Below, piece after piece: positions 37,080 through 45,937 of a DNA stretch of 64,000 bases. Both the position numbers and the translations under genes were made by a program. The notes below the pieces were generated by a model. It worked only from the letters and a program-made list of their open reading frames with translations. It did not search any database and was not told the DNA's origin. How positions within the stretch are numbered: position 1 is the stretch's first letter; each line of letters opens with the position of its first letter. The stretch covers positions 248,001 to 312,000 of the forward strand of contig NZ_JADHDA010000002.1 in the NCBI RefSeq assembly GCF_015277735.1, given 5' to 3'. The stretch comes from Psychrobacter sp. NG254 (GTDB taxonomy: Bacteria; Pseudomonadota; Gammaproteobacteria; Pseudomonadales; Moraxellaceae).

Positions 37080-37985
37080 ATGAGCACAGCATACGACGAG
37101 ATCAAAACCCGATTACAAGGTTCAATGGTAGCCTTGGTAACGCCCATGCACCCTGACGGTAAGGTTGATTATAAACGTCTGGCAGATCTCATAGACTGGC
37201 AGATTGAGCAAGGCACCCATTCCCTTGTCGCTGTCGGTACTACCGGTGAGTCGGCGACACTATCTATGCAAGAGCACAGCGATGTCATTCGCTATTTTGT
37301 GCAGCATGTCAAAGGTCGTGTACCAGTCATCGCAGGTACGGGTGCTAATAATACGATGGAAGCCATCAAGCTGACTCAAGATGCAGCAGACGCTGGTGCA
37401 GATTGTGCATTATTGGTTGCGCCTTATTATAATAAACCGCCTCAAGAAGGCCTGTATCAACATTATAAAGCCATTGCCCAAGCGGTGAACATTCCGCAGA
37501 TGCTCTATAACGTGCCAGGACGTACAGTCGTTGATATCGCTCAAGAAACAGTAGAACGTTTGGCTGATATCGATAATATCGTGGCGATTAAAGATGCGAC
37601 AGGCTCTGTCAGCCGCGGCGAGCAATTAATCAAAGTCGTAGGCGATAGAATCGTCATCCTATCTGGCGATGATGGTACAGCGCTTGAATTAATGAAAGTA
37701 GGCGGCAAAGGCAATATTTCGGTCACCGCCAACGTAGCACCCAAAGCCATGAGCGAGACTTTTGCTGCAGGCTTACGCGGGGATTTTGATACTGCAGATA
37801 GAATCAATGACGTGGTCAAACATCTGCATCGCGATCTGTTCATCGAATCAAGCCCTATTCCTGCTAAGTACGCTTTGCATAAAATGGGCATTATCGATAA
37901 AGGTATCCGTCTGCCACTCGTCTGGCTCGCGGAGCAGTATCATGCAACTATTGATGAAGCATTGATCCGAGCAAACATACTATAA
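37080..37985 (+). CDS. dapA: 4-hydroxy-tetrahydrodipicolinate synthase
   Basis: A 301-residue (beta/alpha)8 lyase that condenses pyruvate and aspartate semialdehyde, first committed step to lysine and meso-diaminopimelate. Motifs are VGTTGESATL (substrate loop), PYYNKPPQEGLYQHY (proton-relay tyrosine) and IVAIKDATGS (Schiff-base lysine). About 12 extra residues precede the usual MVALVTPM start. The order dapA - small lipoprotein - purC matches dapA-bamC-purC of enteric bacteria. Confidence 0.96.
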   Translation: MSTAYDEIKTRLQGSMVALVTPMHPDGKVDYKRLADLIDWQIEQGTHSLVAVGTTGESATLSMQEHSDVIRYFVQHVKGRVPVIAGTGANNTMEAIKLTQDAADAGADCALLVAPYYNKPPQEGLYQHYKAIAQAVNIPQMLYNVPGRTVVDIAQETVERLADIDNIVAIKDATGSVSRGEQLIKVVGDRIVILSGDDGTALELMKVGGKGNISVTANVAPKAMSETFAAGLRGDFDTADRINDVVKHLHRDLFIESSPIPAKYALHKMGIIDKGIRLPLVWLAEQYHATIDEALIRANIL

Positions 37986-38111
37986 ACTGATACTCAGCGA
38001 TTTTAGACTTGCTACAAGCTCGATTGTCAATATTCAAGCCAGCAGCAAGTTAACTTATCATGATAAGTCAATCGCCCAAATGAGCCATCACTGCTAATTC
38101 AGAGAGACACT

Positions 38112-38420
38112 ATGATGAAAACATCATCAACAACGGCAAAGATATTTCCTGCAATGCTGACCTTAGTTTTGGGTAGCACTTTAGTCTTGAGCGGTTGCCA
38201 AAGCACCAAAAACTTGCTTGGTAAACGTGATAACGGCAGTCTTGACTATCAGCAAAGCAAAAAGCTTGCACCGATAGAGTTGCCTGCAGCTCAAGAAACA
38301 GCGCCATTTGTCCCTTTATACTCAACACCCAATGCTGGGGCAAATACCCTCACGCTACAGAACGAATCAGGCAACCAGTACCAACTGCCAAAGCCTCAGC
38401 GTGCTGTGAGTAACCAGTAA
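38112..38420 (+). CDS. Small lipoprotein in the bamC position (N-terminal BamC-like)
   Basis: A 102-residue lipoprotein with a signal peptide and lipobox VLSGC. The mature part is short and unstructured-looking: LGKRDNGSLDYQQSKKLAP and LPAAQETAPFVPLYSTP. This resembles the extended N-terminal segment of BamC that binds BamD in the outer-membrane assembly machine, but the two helix-grip domains of BamC (about 340 residues in E. coli) are missing. The gene lies between dapA and purC, exactly where bamC sits in enteric genomes. An AGAGAGA ribosome site precedes it. Assignment as a minimal BamC is an inference from position and weak sequence likeness. Confidence 0.68.
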   Translation: MMKTSSTTAKIFPAMLTLVLGSTLVLSGCQSTKNLLGKRDNGSLDYQQSKKLAPIELPAAQETAPFVPLYSTPNAGANTLTLQNESGNQYQLPKPQRAVSNQ

Positions 38421-38553
38421 CCCTTCAAATTAAACTTATCCATACTACTGACGTAATCATTATTTATGACAATCAGATCGACAGCATCAAATAAAAGTCA
38501 GTGGTAGCTGCGCGTTTTTACCACATAAGCTTGAACGAACAGGAACCCCCATA

Positions 38554-39267
38554 ATGCAAAAGCAACAAATGCTGTATAAAGGTAAAGCCAAATCTGTATA
38601 TGAAACAGAAGACAACGATCTTCTGATTCTACATTTCCGTGACGATACCTCGGCGCTTGATGGCAAACGTATCGAACAATTGGCACGTAAAGGCGTGGTC
38701 AATAACCGCTTCAATGCGTTTATCATGCAAAAACTGTCTGATGCGGGCATCGAAACGCATTTCGAAAAGCAATTATCTGACGATGAAGTATTGGTCAAAC
38801 GTTTGGATATGATTCCTGTTGAGTGCGTGGTCCGTAACTTTGCTGCTGGTAGTTTGGTACGCCGTTTGGGCTTAGAAGAAGGCCAAGAATTGACGTCTCC
38901 TACCTATGAGCTGTTTTATAAAGATGATGCGCTCGGTGATCCGATGGTGAATGAGTCTTTATCAATCTCGCTTGGTTGGGCGACCAAAGAGCAATTGGCT
39001 AAGATGGAAGAGCTTACTTATCAAGTTAATGATGTACTAAAAGCATTGTTTGACGAGGGTGATTTAATCCTAGTTGATTTTAAACTTGAGTTTGGCGTGT
39101 TCCATGACCGCATCGTGTTAGGTGATGAATTCTCACCAGATGGTTGCCGTATCTGGGATAAGAATACCAAGAAAAAGCTGGACAAAGACCGTTTCCGTCA
39201 GTCATTAGGTGATGTGATTGAAGCTTATGAAGAAGTCGCTGACCGTATTGGTGTGCCACTGAGCTAA
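38554..39267 (+). CDS. purC: Phosphoribosylaminoimidazole-succinocarboxamide synthase
   Basis: SAICAR synthetase of 237 residues, a purine-pathway ligase joining CAIR and aspartate with ATP. Features are [12 protein letters not shown] (ATP loop), [27 protein letters not shown], and LVDFKLEFG followed by [14 protein letters not shown]. Length equals the bacterial norm. A terminator follows at 39291-39321. Confidence 0.97.
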   Translation: MQKQQMLYKGKAKSVYETEDNDLLILHFRDDTSALDGKRIEQLARKGVVNNRFNAFIMQKLSDAGIETHFEKQLSDDEVLVKRLDMIPVECVVRNFAAGSLVRRLGLEEGQELTSPTYELFYKDDALGDPMVNESLSISLGWATKEQLAKMEELTYQVNDVLKALFDEGDLILVDFKLEFGVFHDRIVLGDEFSPDGCRIWDKNTKKKLDKDRFRQSLGDVIEAYEEVADRIGVPLS

Positions 39268-39290
39268 GCAGTCAATGTTTAGCGTAAAGC

Positions 39291-39321
39291 AAAAAAACTG
39301 AGCCATGTGCTCAGTTTTTTT
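39291..39321 (+). terminator. Terminator after purC
   Basis: AAAAAAACTGAGC, loop CATGT, GCTCAGTTTTTTT. Confidence 0.93.
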
Positions 39322-39429
39322 ATGGCGTCATATTAGTTTGGGTTTCCTAGTGGGGATTATTTGCATAACGGATGGTAAGAAAGGGAAGTAATACCCGCTT
39401 TTTTGCAAATATTTTTATTAGGAAAGGTC

Positions 39430-40344
39430 ATGCTTCTTCGTTTTATTGCACGTCATAGCACATTAATTATGCCAGCTTGTGCAATTGTGGGCTTTGTTTT
39501 TCCCAACTTGTCCAACGCAGTATTAGTATATTTACCCCAAATACTGTTCTTCTTGATGTTTTTTACTTTATTAGGCATTGACCAATATGCGCTGTTAAAG
39601 CGTATAGCGACAAGCTATGTGTGGGTTTTTGCCCTACTACAAAGCGGGGGTATGAGTCTGGTTTTAATACTAATTGCTTATGCGCTCGGTGTACGTGGCG
39701 ATTGGCTGTTGGCTATTGCAGGTCTTGGTGCCACGGCCCCATTGTTTGGCAGTGGTGCATTGGTCAATGCAGTGGGGTTTGATGCACAACTGGCGACGGC
39801 AAAAACCATCGCTGCCACGCTCATTATGCCATGTACATTATTGGGCGTATTGTGGCTATTAGGCGATAAAAATGCGCATGTAGACATTGGCACTTATATC
39901 AATCGTTTGCTAGTCTATATTGCTATGCCCATGGTGCTAGCGTTAGGGGTGCGACGATTCGTTTCACCTACTATTTTGTCACGTTATTATCCCAAAATTG
40001 GACAGTTTAATATCTTACTGCTGATGTTGTTTCCACTGGGACTGATGGCAGGATTTCGTGACACCTTTGACCATAATCCGTGGCAAGCCTTGTTATTACT
40101 AGTACTAAGCTCAGTATTGGCATTGGTGTTTTATTTTACGGCTTATATCATATATCGACGTTTTGGCTATGAAAATGCCATTATCGCTGCATTAGTGTGC
40201 GGTGGACGCAATGTATTGCTTGCTTACACCATAACGGCACCGTTTATGGGTGCGGTATTTTTACCGTTACTGGGTGCTTTTCAATTACCAGCATTTTGCT
40301 TACCCTTACTGGGCAAATACATGGCAAAACGCCATACAACATAA
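39430..40344 (+). CDS. BASS-type bile acid:sodium symporter-like membrane protein
   Basis: A 304-residue inner-membrane protein with about 10 hydrophobic helices. The arrangement of two five-helix repeats, the GLGATAPLFGSGALVNAVGFD segment and the late CGGRNVLLAYTI crossover resemble the BASS/arsenical-resistance-3 transporter group. The substrate is unknown. The start at 39430 is preferred, with TAGGAAAGG directly upstream; an in-frame TTG at 39403 lacks support. It stands alone, with a MITE downstream. Confidence 0.72.
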   Translation: MLLRFIARHSTLIMPACAIVGFVFPNLSNAVLVYLPQILFFLMFFTLLGIDQYALLKRIATSYVWVFALLQSGGMSLVLILIAYALGVRGDWLLAIAGLGATAPLFGSGALVNAVGFDAQLATAKTIAATLIMPCTLLGVLWLLGDKNAHVDIGTYINRLLVYIAMPMVLALGVRRFVSPTILSRYYPKIGQFNILLLMLFPLGLMAGFRDTFDHNPWQALLLLVLSSVLALVFYFTAYIIYRRFGYENAIIAALVCGGRNVLLAYTITAPFMGAVFLPLLGAFQLPAFCLPLLGKYMAKRHTT

Positions 40345-40560
40345 AACTCGACCTATGAATTTAAAGCCAGCTTGCGATTCTGATCCATCTGCTAATAATG
40401 CTTAGTGATAAAATCCTCTCTAGCCATAACTATTGATGTTCACTACACGCTGTGAACATCATCCTTTTAAGCAAAAGTTTGTCACTTAACTTGTATAAAA
40501 AATCAAACATAGCGCAACATTGTCTTCAATACCTTGCCTTACTTTTATGCTAATTTATTA

Positions 40561-40825
40561 GGGCGTGTTGAACATTCAAATGTGGTGCTGGCAGTGACTA
40601 TTTTTTAGACAATATGCAGTGAAATTTTTGATGCCTAGTCATTCTAGGTTAGACAATTTCGCCATATATTGGCAAAAAAGAGTACTGCCCTGAAAGGCTG
40701 ATGCTAAAATCACCCCAAACGTTGTTACAAACCTAGCTAAGGTCTCGACATTATCGTCGGCTTGCGCCTAGTTTGGTACAATTTTAACAATCAGCAGCCC
40801 TAATATTTGAATGTTCAACACGCCC
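40561..40825. mobile_element. MITE-like element with 21-bp terminal inverted repeats
   Basis: A 265-bp non-coding element. Its ends are perfect inverted repeats: GGGCGTGTTGAACATTCAAA plus T (40561-40581) and the complement at 40805-40825. Outside them TA is present on both sides (40559-40560 and 40826-40827), consistent with a TA target duplication as in IS630/Tc1-type elements. No transposase frame is present, so it would be mobilised in trans. The tip GGGCGTGT also occurs as a palindrome at 2395-2421. Confidence 0.82.
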
Positions 40826-40890
40826 TAATACTAGTTTATTAATATTTGGTCATATCAGTCAGATGATAAAAATAAGAAAAGGTTTTGCTA

Positions 40891-41523
40891 ATGTCTACTA
40901 CCTCATCAACTGTTTTAGACCCTAGTTGGTTTACTCGTCCTACCTGTGTGGTCGCGGCTGACTTGGTGGGCAAAGTCTTGTGTCGAAAGCTGACCGACAG
41001 CGATGGATCAGAAAAAATACTCCGCATGCGCATATCCGAAACCGAAGCCTACATTGGTCAAGACGATCCAGCCTGTCATTCGCATGCAGGGTCACGTACA
41101 GCACGCACAGAGATTATGTACGAGCAAGGCGGTGTGTTCTATATCTATCTGACCTATGGTGTGCATCATATGTTAAATCTCATCAGTGGCCATTCAGAGT
41201 CGCCTGAGTCGGTATTAATTCGCGCTGGGTTTTTGACGGATGATAGTGATCGCTTGATTGAAGAAGAGCAGCTGATCTCAAATCAGCAGCTTACACATCC
41301 TAAGCAGTTTGCAGGTCCTGGGAAACTGACAAAGCGTTTGCAAATTGACCGTGATTTATATGGCAAGCCTATCACGCCAGTCTCAAACGTTTGGGTCGAA
41401 GACGATGGTTGCCAGCCACCCGTGTCACTTCGTCCACGTATTGGTATCGATTATGCAGGCGATGCCAAAGACTGGCTATTACGCTATATATGGACTGATC
41501 ATCCTTCACTGTCGAAAAAGTAG
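40891..41523 (+). CDS. DNA-3-methyladenine glycosylase (AAG/MPG family)
   Basis: A 210-residue base-excision repair enzyme removing alkylated adenines, of the AAG type common in Gram-positives and animals. Motifs are LVGKVL near the N-terminus, RISETEAYIGQDDPACH with the catalytic glutamate, FYIYLTYGVHHMLN, and GPGKLTKRLQID. ATG 40891 is chosen over TTG 40885 because AGAAAAGG is eight bases upstream. It follows the MITE by 65 bases, so the element may affect its promoter. Confidence 0.93.
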   Translation: MSTTSSTVLDPSWFTRPTCVVAADLVGKVLCRKLTDSDGSEKILRMRISETEAYIGQDDPACHSHAGSRTARTEIMYEQGGVFYIYLTYGVHHMLNLISGHSESPESVLIRAGFLTDDSDRLIEEEQLISNQQLTHPKQFAGPGKLTKRLQIDRDLYGKPITPVSNVWVEDDGCQPPVSLRPRIGIDYAGDAKDWLLRYIWTDHPSLSKK

Positions 41524-41550
41524 CAGTTTAACTTTTTTTAAACCTATTCT

Positions 41551-41574
41551 ATGAGGCAAGTTTTATGAGGCAAG
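41551..41574 (+). repeat. Duplicated 10-bp ribosome-site unit before the NIF3-like gene
   Basis: ATGAGGCAAG occurs at 41551-41560 and again at 41565-41574, three bases before the ATG at 41578. Both copies contain GAGG. Confidence 0.7.
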
Positions 41575-41577
41575 ACC

Positions 41578-41889
41578 ATGTATAAGCTCACCGTTTTTAT
41601 TCCTGATGAGGCATTAGACAAAGTGAAGTCTGCTTTATTCACGGCTGGTGCTGGCAGCATTGGCGATTACGAGCAGTGTTGTTGGCAAGTTCAAGGGGTC
41701 GGGCAGTTTATGCCATTGGCAGGCAGTAACCCGCACATAGGCAAGCACGACAGTCTAGAGAGGGTCAATGAATGGCGAGTTGAGATGGTGGTCGATGCCG
41801 CGTTTATTACTGCGGCTATCACCGCGTTAAAAGCAGCACACCCGTATGAGACACCAGCATATGATGTCATCGAGGTGCTAGATTTTTGA
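41578..41889 (+). CDS. YqfO/NIF3-like PII-type domain protein
   Basis: A 103-residue protein matching the stand-alone domain inserted in some NIF3 (YqfO) proteins. LTVFIPDEALDKVKSALF starts the ferredoxin-like fold; GAGSIGDYEQCCW and the C-terminal AHPYETPAYDVIEV are diagnostic. The family has a trimeric PII-like structure; its function is unknown. It follows the glycosylase gene by 54 bases and is probably cotranscribed. The ribosome site GAGG is duplicated upstream. Confidence 0.87.
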   Translation: MYKLTVFIPDEALDKVKSALFTAGAGSIGDYEQCCWQVQGVGQFMPLAGSNPHIGKHDSLERVNEWRVEMVVDAAFITAAITALKAAHPYETPAYDVIEVLDF

Positions 41890-41936
41890 GTTGATAAAGC
41901 TAAAACATCAGCTCACAACATGAAAAACTGGTTATA

Positions 41937-41976
41937 AAAAGGCCCAACAAGCCATTAAGCGACCTATTGGGCTTTA
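41937..41976 (-). terminator. Probable terminator of the 42033-42413 lipoprotein gene
   Basis: On the minus strand AAAGCCCAA and TTGGGCC frame an imperfect stem-loop followed by TTTTTATAA. The middle of the stem is weakly paired. Confidence 0.5.
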
Positions 41977-42032
41977 AAGCTTACGACGTCTTAACTACAA
42001 ATTAAAAGAGATCATAAGTATTTAGAACGTCA

Positions 42033-42413
42033 CTAATCTTTTTTGATCTTAAGCACATTGTAGCTTGGGTAGCCAAGCTCGATTTTATAATCATCGCGAC
42101 CACGCTCAGCTTCGACCTTGATTTTGCGATCGCCTTTTTTATATTTCACGTCTTTGACACGGTATCCCATGCTGCTAACTTTATTAGCAGCTCGACGCTC
42201 GATGGTAGCTGAGTAAACATCTTTATCTGCTTTTTTATGCTTGTCTTTGTGTTTCTTATGCTCTTTATCATCTTTGTGGACATCTCCATAGATGTCATCA
42301 TAGACGTTGTAGCCGCTAGGTGTGGTAACACAGCCAGTCGTTACGGTTAATAGGGCGGCGATAATACTGCTAGATACGACAGTTTTGAGCGTTAAAGCTG
42401 ATAAATTTTTCAT
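42033..42413 (-). CDS. Basic lipoprotein, paralogue of the broken gene upstream
   Basis: A 126-residue predicted lipoprotein with signal peptide and lipobox-like LTVTTGC. A Lys/His/Asp-rich linker follows (KDDKEHKKHKDKHKK), then one module RRAANKVSSMGYRVKDV - KIKVEAERGRDDYKIEL - YPSYNVLKIKKD. The module has the size and alternating pattern of a PepSY-type fold, but the family is not certain. The same module occurs twice in the interrupted gene at 42568-43236, so the two arose by tandem duplication. AGGAAA lies six bases upstream of the ATG. Confidence 0.75.
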   Translation of the reverse strand: MKNLSALTLKTVVSSSIIAALLTVTTGCVTTPSGYNVYDDIYGDVHKDDKEHKKHKDKHKKADKDVYSATIERRAANKVSSMGYRVKDVKYKKGDRKIKVEAERGRDDYKIELGYPSYNVLKIKKD

Positions 42414-42567
42414 AAAAATTTCCTCATAATATATGCACTGCCGCTAACCAAGGATTGAGCATTGTAAAGTAATTGGCTAAAGACATAAATAGATAAGATT
42501 GACGAAGCACTATGGCTTAAAAGCACGGACTTGCAACATTGCTCTGATCAAAGAAGCTTTAAAGTAA

Positions 42568-43236
42568 TCAATCTTTTTTAACTCTGATAACGTCTAGATT
42601 TGGGTAGCTGAGCAATATCTCATATTTTTGTGAACCACGTTTTGCCTCAATTTCGAATACACCGCGCTTATTTTTTTCTTCAAGGTCGATACTGTCGACA
42701 CGATAGCCCATAGACCTTACTTTGCTGACAGCGCGGCGCTGAATCGCTGGGTAACGTGACTCTCTTTTAATATTGTTTTCTACATCGTCTTTTTTATAGC
42801 GCTTGTCATTCTTGTATTTGCCATTACCTTTATACTTATCTTTCTTATCACGGTCATTATCTTGTTGATACTTTTTATCTTCCCAGTTATTAGACCATGC
42901 TCTTTTATTTGAGCTGATGAGCCTGAGAGCTGGGTAGGTATATTTGAGCTCATAAGCTTGGTTATTCTTTTTGGCAAAGGCAGTGATGGCTCAATCGCCA
43001 CGATAACTGTCAGATCTAATGTCCATGACCTGATAGCCTTTACGGCGCAAGTCTTGACTTAACTGCTGGCTGACACGGTTAAAGCTATCGTTTTGGCGAT
43101 TGTTATCACTGCGATACACAGACTGATTGTCATAGCCTGGCCCTACTACGGTACAACCGACAGTCGTACCCAATAATGCAATAATAAGACCAGCAGACAC
43201 AGTTGTCTTAAATGAGAACGGCTTTAGAGGTTTCAT
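42568..43236 (-). pseudogene. Two-module lipoprotein interrupted by one in-frame TGA
   Basis: Reading from ATG 43236, a lipoprotein signal (LLGTTVGC) and a first module (RRKGYQVMDIRSDSYRGD) run to a TGA at 42991-42993. The same frame then stays open for 141 more codons to 42568 and encodes the rest of module one (AITAFAKKNNQAYELKYTYP), a charged linker, and a complete second module ending YPNLDVIRVKKD. That ending is nearly the same as in the paralogue at 42033-42413 (YPSYNVLKIKKD). One nonsense change therefore splits an otherwise intact gene. A sequencing error or stop readthrough are alternatives. If translation stops, an 81-residue lipoprotein remains. Confidence 0.82.
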
Positions 43237-43553
43237 AATGCAATATCCTATAAGGTTTTCAGAGAGCATGCGATAGATGCATTAGTATCACTCGCCGCAT
43301 GATAGGTTGTAGGTTGTCTTGATATAGCAATAGTTTGATAAGTCTCTATTGTTAATAATGTCAGAGATTATGTTCTCGGAAATATTTTCTTACATTCTCC
43401 ATAGTAAGACACAAAGCTTTATATTAAGTGTCTTTTACGTTAACAAGTTGTAATCATTGAGATAATTAAAACCGTGTAAGCATATGCTTACACACAATGA
43501 CGTTTACGCGACTTAACATGACAGTGATATTTTGGCATTATAGTCACACGGCA

Positions 43554-43751
43554 TTAGGGAATGTGACTCAAGGATTGAGTTAACCGCATCAAGAATGATG
43601 TTCCAATTACCAAAATCAGGATGACGATGGTAGCTGAAATACGGACACATAACCTTTGCTGATAGCAGCAGTTAATACTGAACGCTGTAGTGTAGTAAAA
43701 GGGCAGGATGCCCAGTATCACAATATACTGAATATTTATGCAAGGATGCAT
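43554..43751 (-). pseudogene. Possible decayed DUF3309-type small membrane peptide
   Basis: On the minus strand a frame reads IVILGILPFYYTTAF, then SINCCYQQRLC, then ATIVILILVIGTS. The hydrophobic - LP - Ser..Tyr - hydrophobic layout resembles DUF3309 peptides, in which a SWGYxPSGGxG segment sits where SINCCYQQ is found. The glycine and tryptophan positions are lost. No ribosome site is seen. This is a weak call; it could be a chance frame. Confidence 0.22.
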
Positions 43752-43790
43752 AGAAAGCAGTCGTGATAGGTAACATGGATAGTTAACAAT

Positions 43791-43825
43791 AAAACCGCAT
43801 AACAATTCATTGCTATGCGGTTTTA
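43791..43825. terminator. Terminator-like hairpin with no clear gene
   Basis: AAAACCGCATA, a partly paired interior containing CAAT/ATTG, TATGCGGTTTTA. T runs exist on both strands, but no gene ends next to it. Confidence 0.5.
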
Positions 43826-43917
43826 TCGTGTCTGGGTGATACTAATTTGCATATCCAATCATACCAATATCAAACTTATTGCTCAGTTTAATGTGTGCCG
43901 TTATTAACCGCCCATAA

Positions 43918-43944
43918 AAAAACCACATAAGATCCTATGTGGTT
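43918..43944 (-). terminator. Terminator of csbD
   Basis: On the minus strand AAAACCACATA, loop GGATCT, TATGTGGTTTTTTTA, about 70 bases after the csbD stop. Confidence 0.88.
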
Positions 43945-44016
43945 TTCTGCTTGGTACGTTAAACTTATTATTTTAAACTTGGCATCTTAAAAATACTATC
44001 TTCTAAGAAAGCCTAC

Positions 44017-44220
44017 TTAGTACTTGTTTTCGCGGCGCCAGTCATCGACTTCACGTTCAGCATCATCCTTACTGTGGCCATAGCGCTCTTGGACTTTGCC
44101 GACCAGCTTGTCACGGCTGCCTTCAACATGTAGCAAATCATCATCCGTTAGATCAGCCCATTTCTGCTTTACTGACCCTTTTACTTGGTTCCATTCACCT
44201 TTTAGCGTATGTTCGTTCAT
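44017..44220 (-). CDS. csbD: CsbD-family stress protein
   Basis: A 67-residue soluble, highly charged protein. MNEHTLKGEWNQVKGSVKQKWADLTDDDL is the CsbD/YjbJ start; EGSRDKLVGKVQERYG and the W near the end complete the family pattern. CsbD proteins are abundant under general stress in many bacteria; their molecular role is unknown. A GGAATTAAAA ribosome site precedes the ATG and a terminator follows. Single gene. Confidence 0.93.
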   Translation of the reverse strand: MNEHTLKGEWNQVKGSVKQKWADLTDDDLLHVEGSRDKLVGKVQERYGHSKDDAEREVDDWRRENKY

Positions 44221-44698
44221 TTTTAATTCCTTTTTTGTTGGTTATTTTATTACTCTTATAGATACTTACTTCGTTATTAACTTCTGTAGAATGGGCGGAG
44301 CATATTTTATTATTGTTTGTTATTTTTATAGTCTAATGTTAAACAAAGGCATTTAGTGGGCATCTTTACTGTCTTATTTTTTTTCGTGCCTTTTTATTAT
44401 TGTCACTAGTGTTGACTGCCTTGTGGTATTAAATATAGGCTTATTTATAAATCGTGTCTGTATATCCAATGTTTATAGTGTTGCTTAATTATGGTGACCG
44501 TGCAATGTGTGTTATCTGGAAGGTCGCTATAGTCATAAATCGTAAATTATGTCTATTGTGCGTTATGATGATTGACGAGTTAGCTCAGCGTTTTGACAGA
44601 TTTTATCATTGAAAATGGCCAATAAAAAACAGCAACTGTTTGGATGTGAAGCAGCTGCTCTTTTTTTATGGGTCATAATTGAGAATAAACGGATTCCT
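44221..44698. other. Intergenic region of about 480 bp
   Basis: AT-rich spacer carrying the csbD promoter and a terminator at 44618-44665 for the oxidoreductase gene. A TAGCTCAG stretch at 44579-44588 is not part of a tRNA. Confidence 0.45.
44618..44665 (-). terminator. Probable terminator of the OYE-type oxidoreductase gene
   Basis: On the minus strand AGCAGCTG and CAGTTGCT form a stem with one G-U pair, followed by GTTTTTTATT. Confidence 0.6.
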
Positions 44699-45937
44699 TT
44701 ATTTTGCTAGAGTCGCTAAATAACGCTGATAACGTTTGGTCAGTCTCTTTATGCGAATACGATCCTTGACGAGCGAGAGTATCGGTGAGGCATTTGGTTT
44801 CGGTCGCTTGCCTTTACTCATACGCTGTAGTTGGCGTTTGATGACAGACATGGTCGCGAGTGCACTCATTGTTTTGTCTTTCCAGCGTACAACGGGGTCA
44901 TGAGCAATCAGCGTGCTGTCTTTTTTCCAATCATTGGATAAGGAAGGGTTCATGGCGAGAGCCGTTCCCATACCGACGATATCAATCCCTTGAGCCAACA
45001 CGTCTTCTGCAACAGCCAATCGTCTAACGCCGCCAGTAGTCATGACAGGCATTGTAGCGACCTGCGCAATCTCTTTTGCAAAATCTAAAAAGTAGGCTTC
45101 TCGCTGCAGAGTCTGTCCATCTGCTGTATTGCCTTGCATAGCGGGGCTTTCATAACTGCCACCAGACAGCTCGACCAAATCAATCGCCAACTCATTCATG
45201 GCTAAAACAACCTGCCTTGCATCCTTGGCATCAAATCCGCCCCGTTGAAAATCTGCCGAATTTATTTTTACCCCAACCGCAAAACTGGGCGAGACTTGAG
45301 CACGAACTGCCTTGATAACCTCAATGAGCAAGCGCATTCGGTTTTCAATCGAGCCGCCGTATTGATCGTCTCGTTTATTGGTCAGTGGCGATAAAAACTG
45401 TGAAATAAGATAGCCATGGGCGGCATGAATCTGCACACCATCAAAACCTGCTTGCTCAGCCTTTACAGCTGTATCAGCAAACCGTTGTATCAACTGATCG
45501 ATATCTGATTGGGTCATCGCACGAGGCTTGCTAAACAAATGAGAGTATTTGCCCAAATCCATAGCCACATCAGAAGGGGACAATACATCACCGCCCATCG
45601 CCGCATACACTTGGCGACCCGGATGATTGAGCTGCATTAAAACGCGTGTGTCGTTTTGCTTGGCAGCCTGTGCCCACGTTCTAAAAGGGGCTATATCACT
45701 ATCTTTGTTCAATACGACTCCACCAGGCCCAGTCATCGCACGACCATCGACCATGACATTGCCTGTAATCAATAATCCTGCACCGCCATTCGCCCATCGC
45801 TGATACAGACGTAACAAAGCTGGGCTTGGAATCTGGCCTGTGTCCGCCATGTTTTCTTCCATGGCCGCCTTTGCCAAGCGGTTGGATAGCGTGATGCCGC
45901 ACGGTAATGTAAAAGGTGAAAAAACGGGAGATGTCAT
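44699..45937 (-). CDS. NADH:flavin oxidoreductase, Old Yellow Enzyme family
   Basis: A 412-residue FMN-binding TIM-barrel enzyme that reduces activated double bonds. Motifs are RLAKAAMEENMAD near the N-terminus, LMQLNHPGRQ, and the active-site HAAHGYLISQFLSPLTNKR. The C-terminal FMN region is PVMTTGGVRR and GIDIVGMGTAL. The C-terminal tail of about 65 residues is basic and extra compared with typical family members. It is divergent from a TetR regulator at 46148, and a regulator-target relation is plausible. TGAGG precedes the ATG by nine bases. Confidence 0.92.
   Translation of the reverse strand: MTSPVFSPFTLPCGITLSNRLAKAAMEENMADTGQIPSPALLRLYQRWANGGAGLLITGNVMVDGRAMTGPGGVVLNKDSDIAPFRTWAQAAKQNDTRVLMQLNHPGRQVYAAMGGDVLSPSDVAMDLGKYSHLFSKPRAMTQSDIDQLIQRFADTAVKAEQAGFDGVQIHAAHGYLISQFLSPLTNKRDDQYGGSIENRMRLLIEVIKAVRAQVSPSFAVGVKINSADFQRGGFDAKDARQVVLAMNELAIDLVELSGGSYESPAMQGNTADGQTLQREAYFLDFAKEIAQVATMPVMTTGGVRRLAVAEDVLAQGIDIVGMGTALAMNPSLSNDWKKDSTLIAHDPVVRWKDKTMSALATMSVIKRQLQRMSKGKRPKPNASPILSLVKDRIRIKRLTKRYQRYLATLAK

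Larger units (their letters stand above)
43237..44016. other. Intergenic region of about 780 bp with two hairpins
   Basis: This AT-rich stretch holds a hairpin at 43791-43825 (AAAACCGCATA and TATGCGGTTTTA arms), the csbD terminator at 43918-43944, and a possible decayed membrane-peptide gene (43554-43740). No intact gene or RNA was recognised. Confidence 0.5.

Noticed and set aside
44573..44600. TAGCTCAG stretch resembling a tRNA D-arm
   Set aside because: No TTCGA T-arm, no acceptor-stem pairing and no anticodon stem were found nearby.
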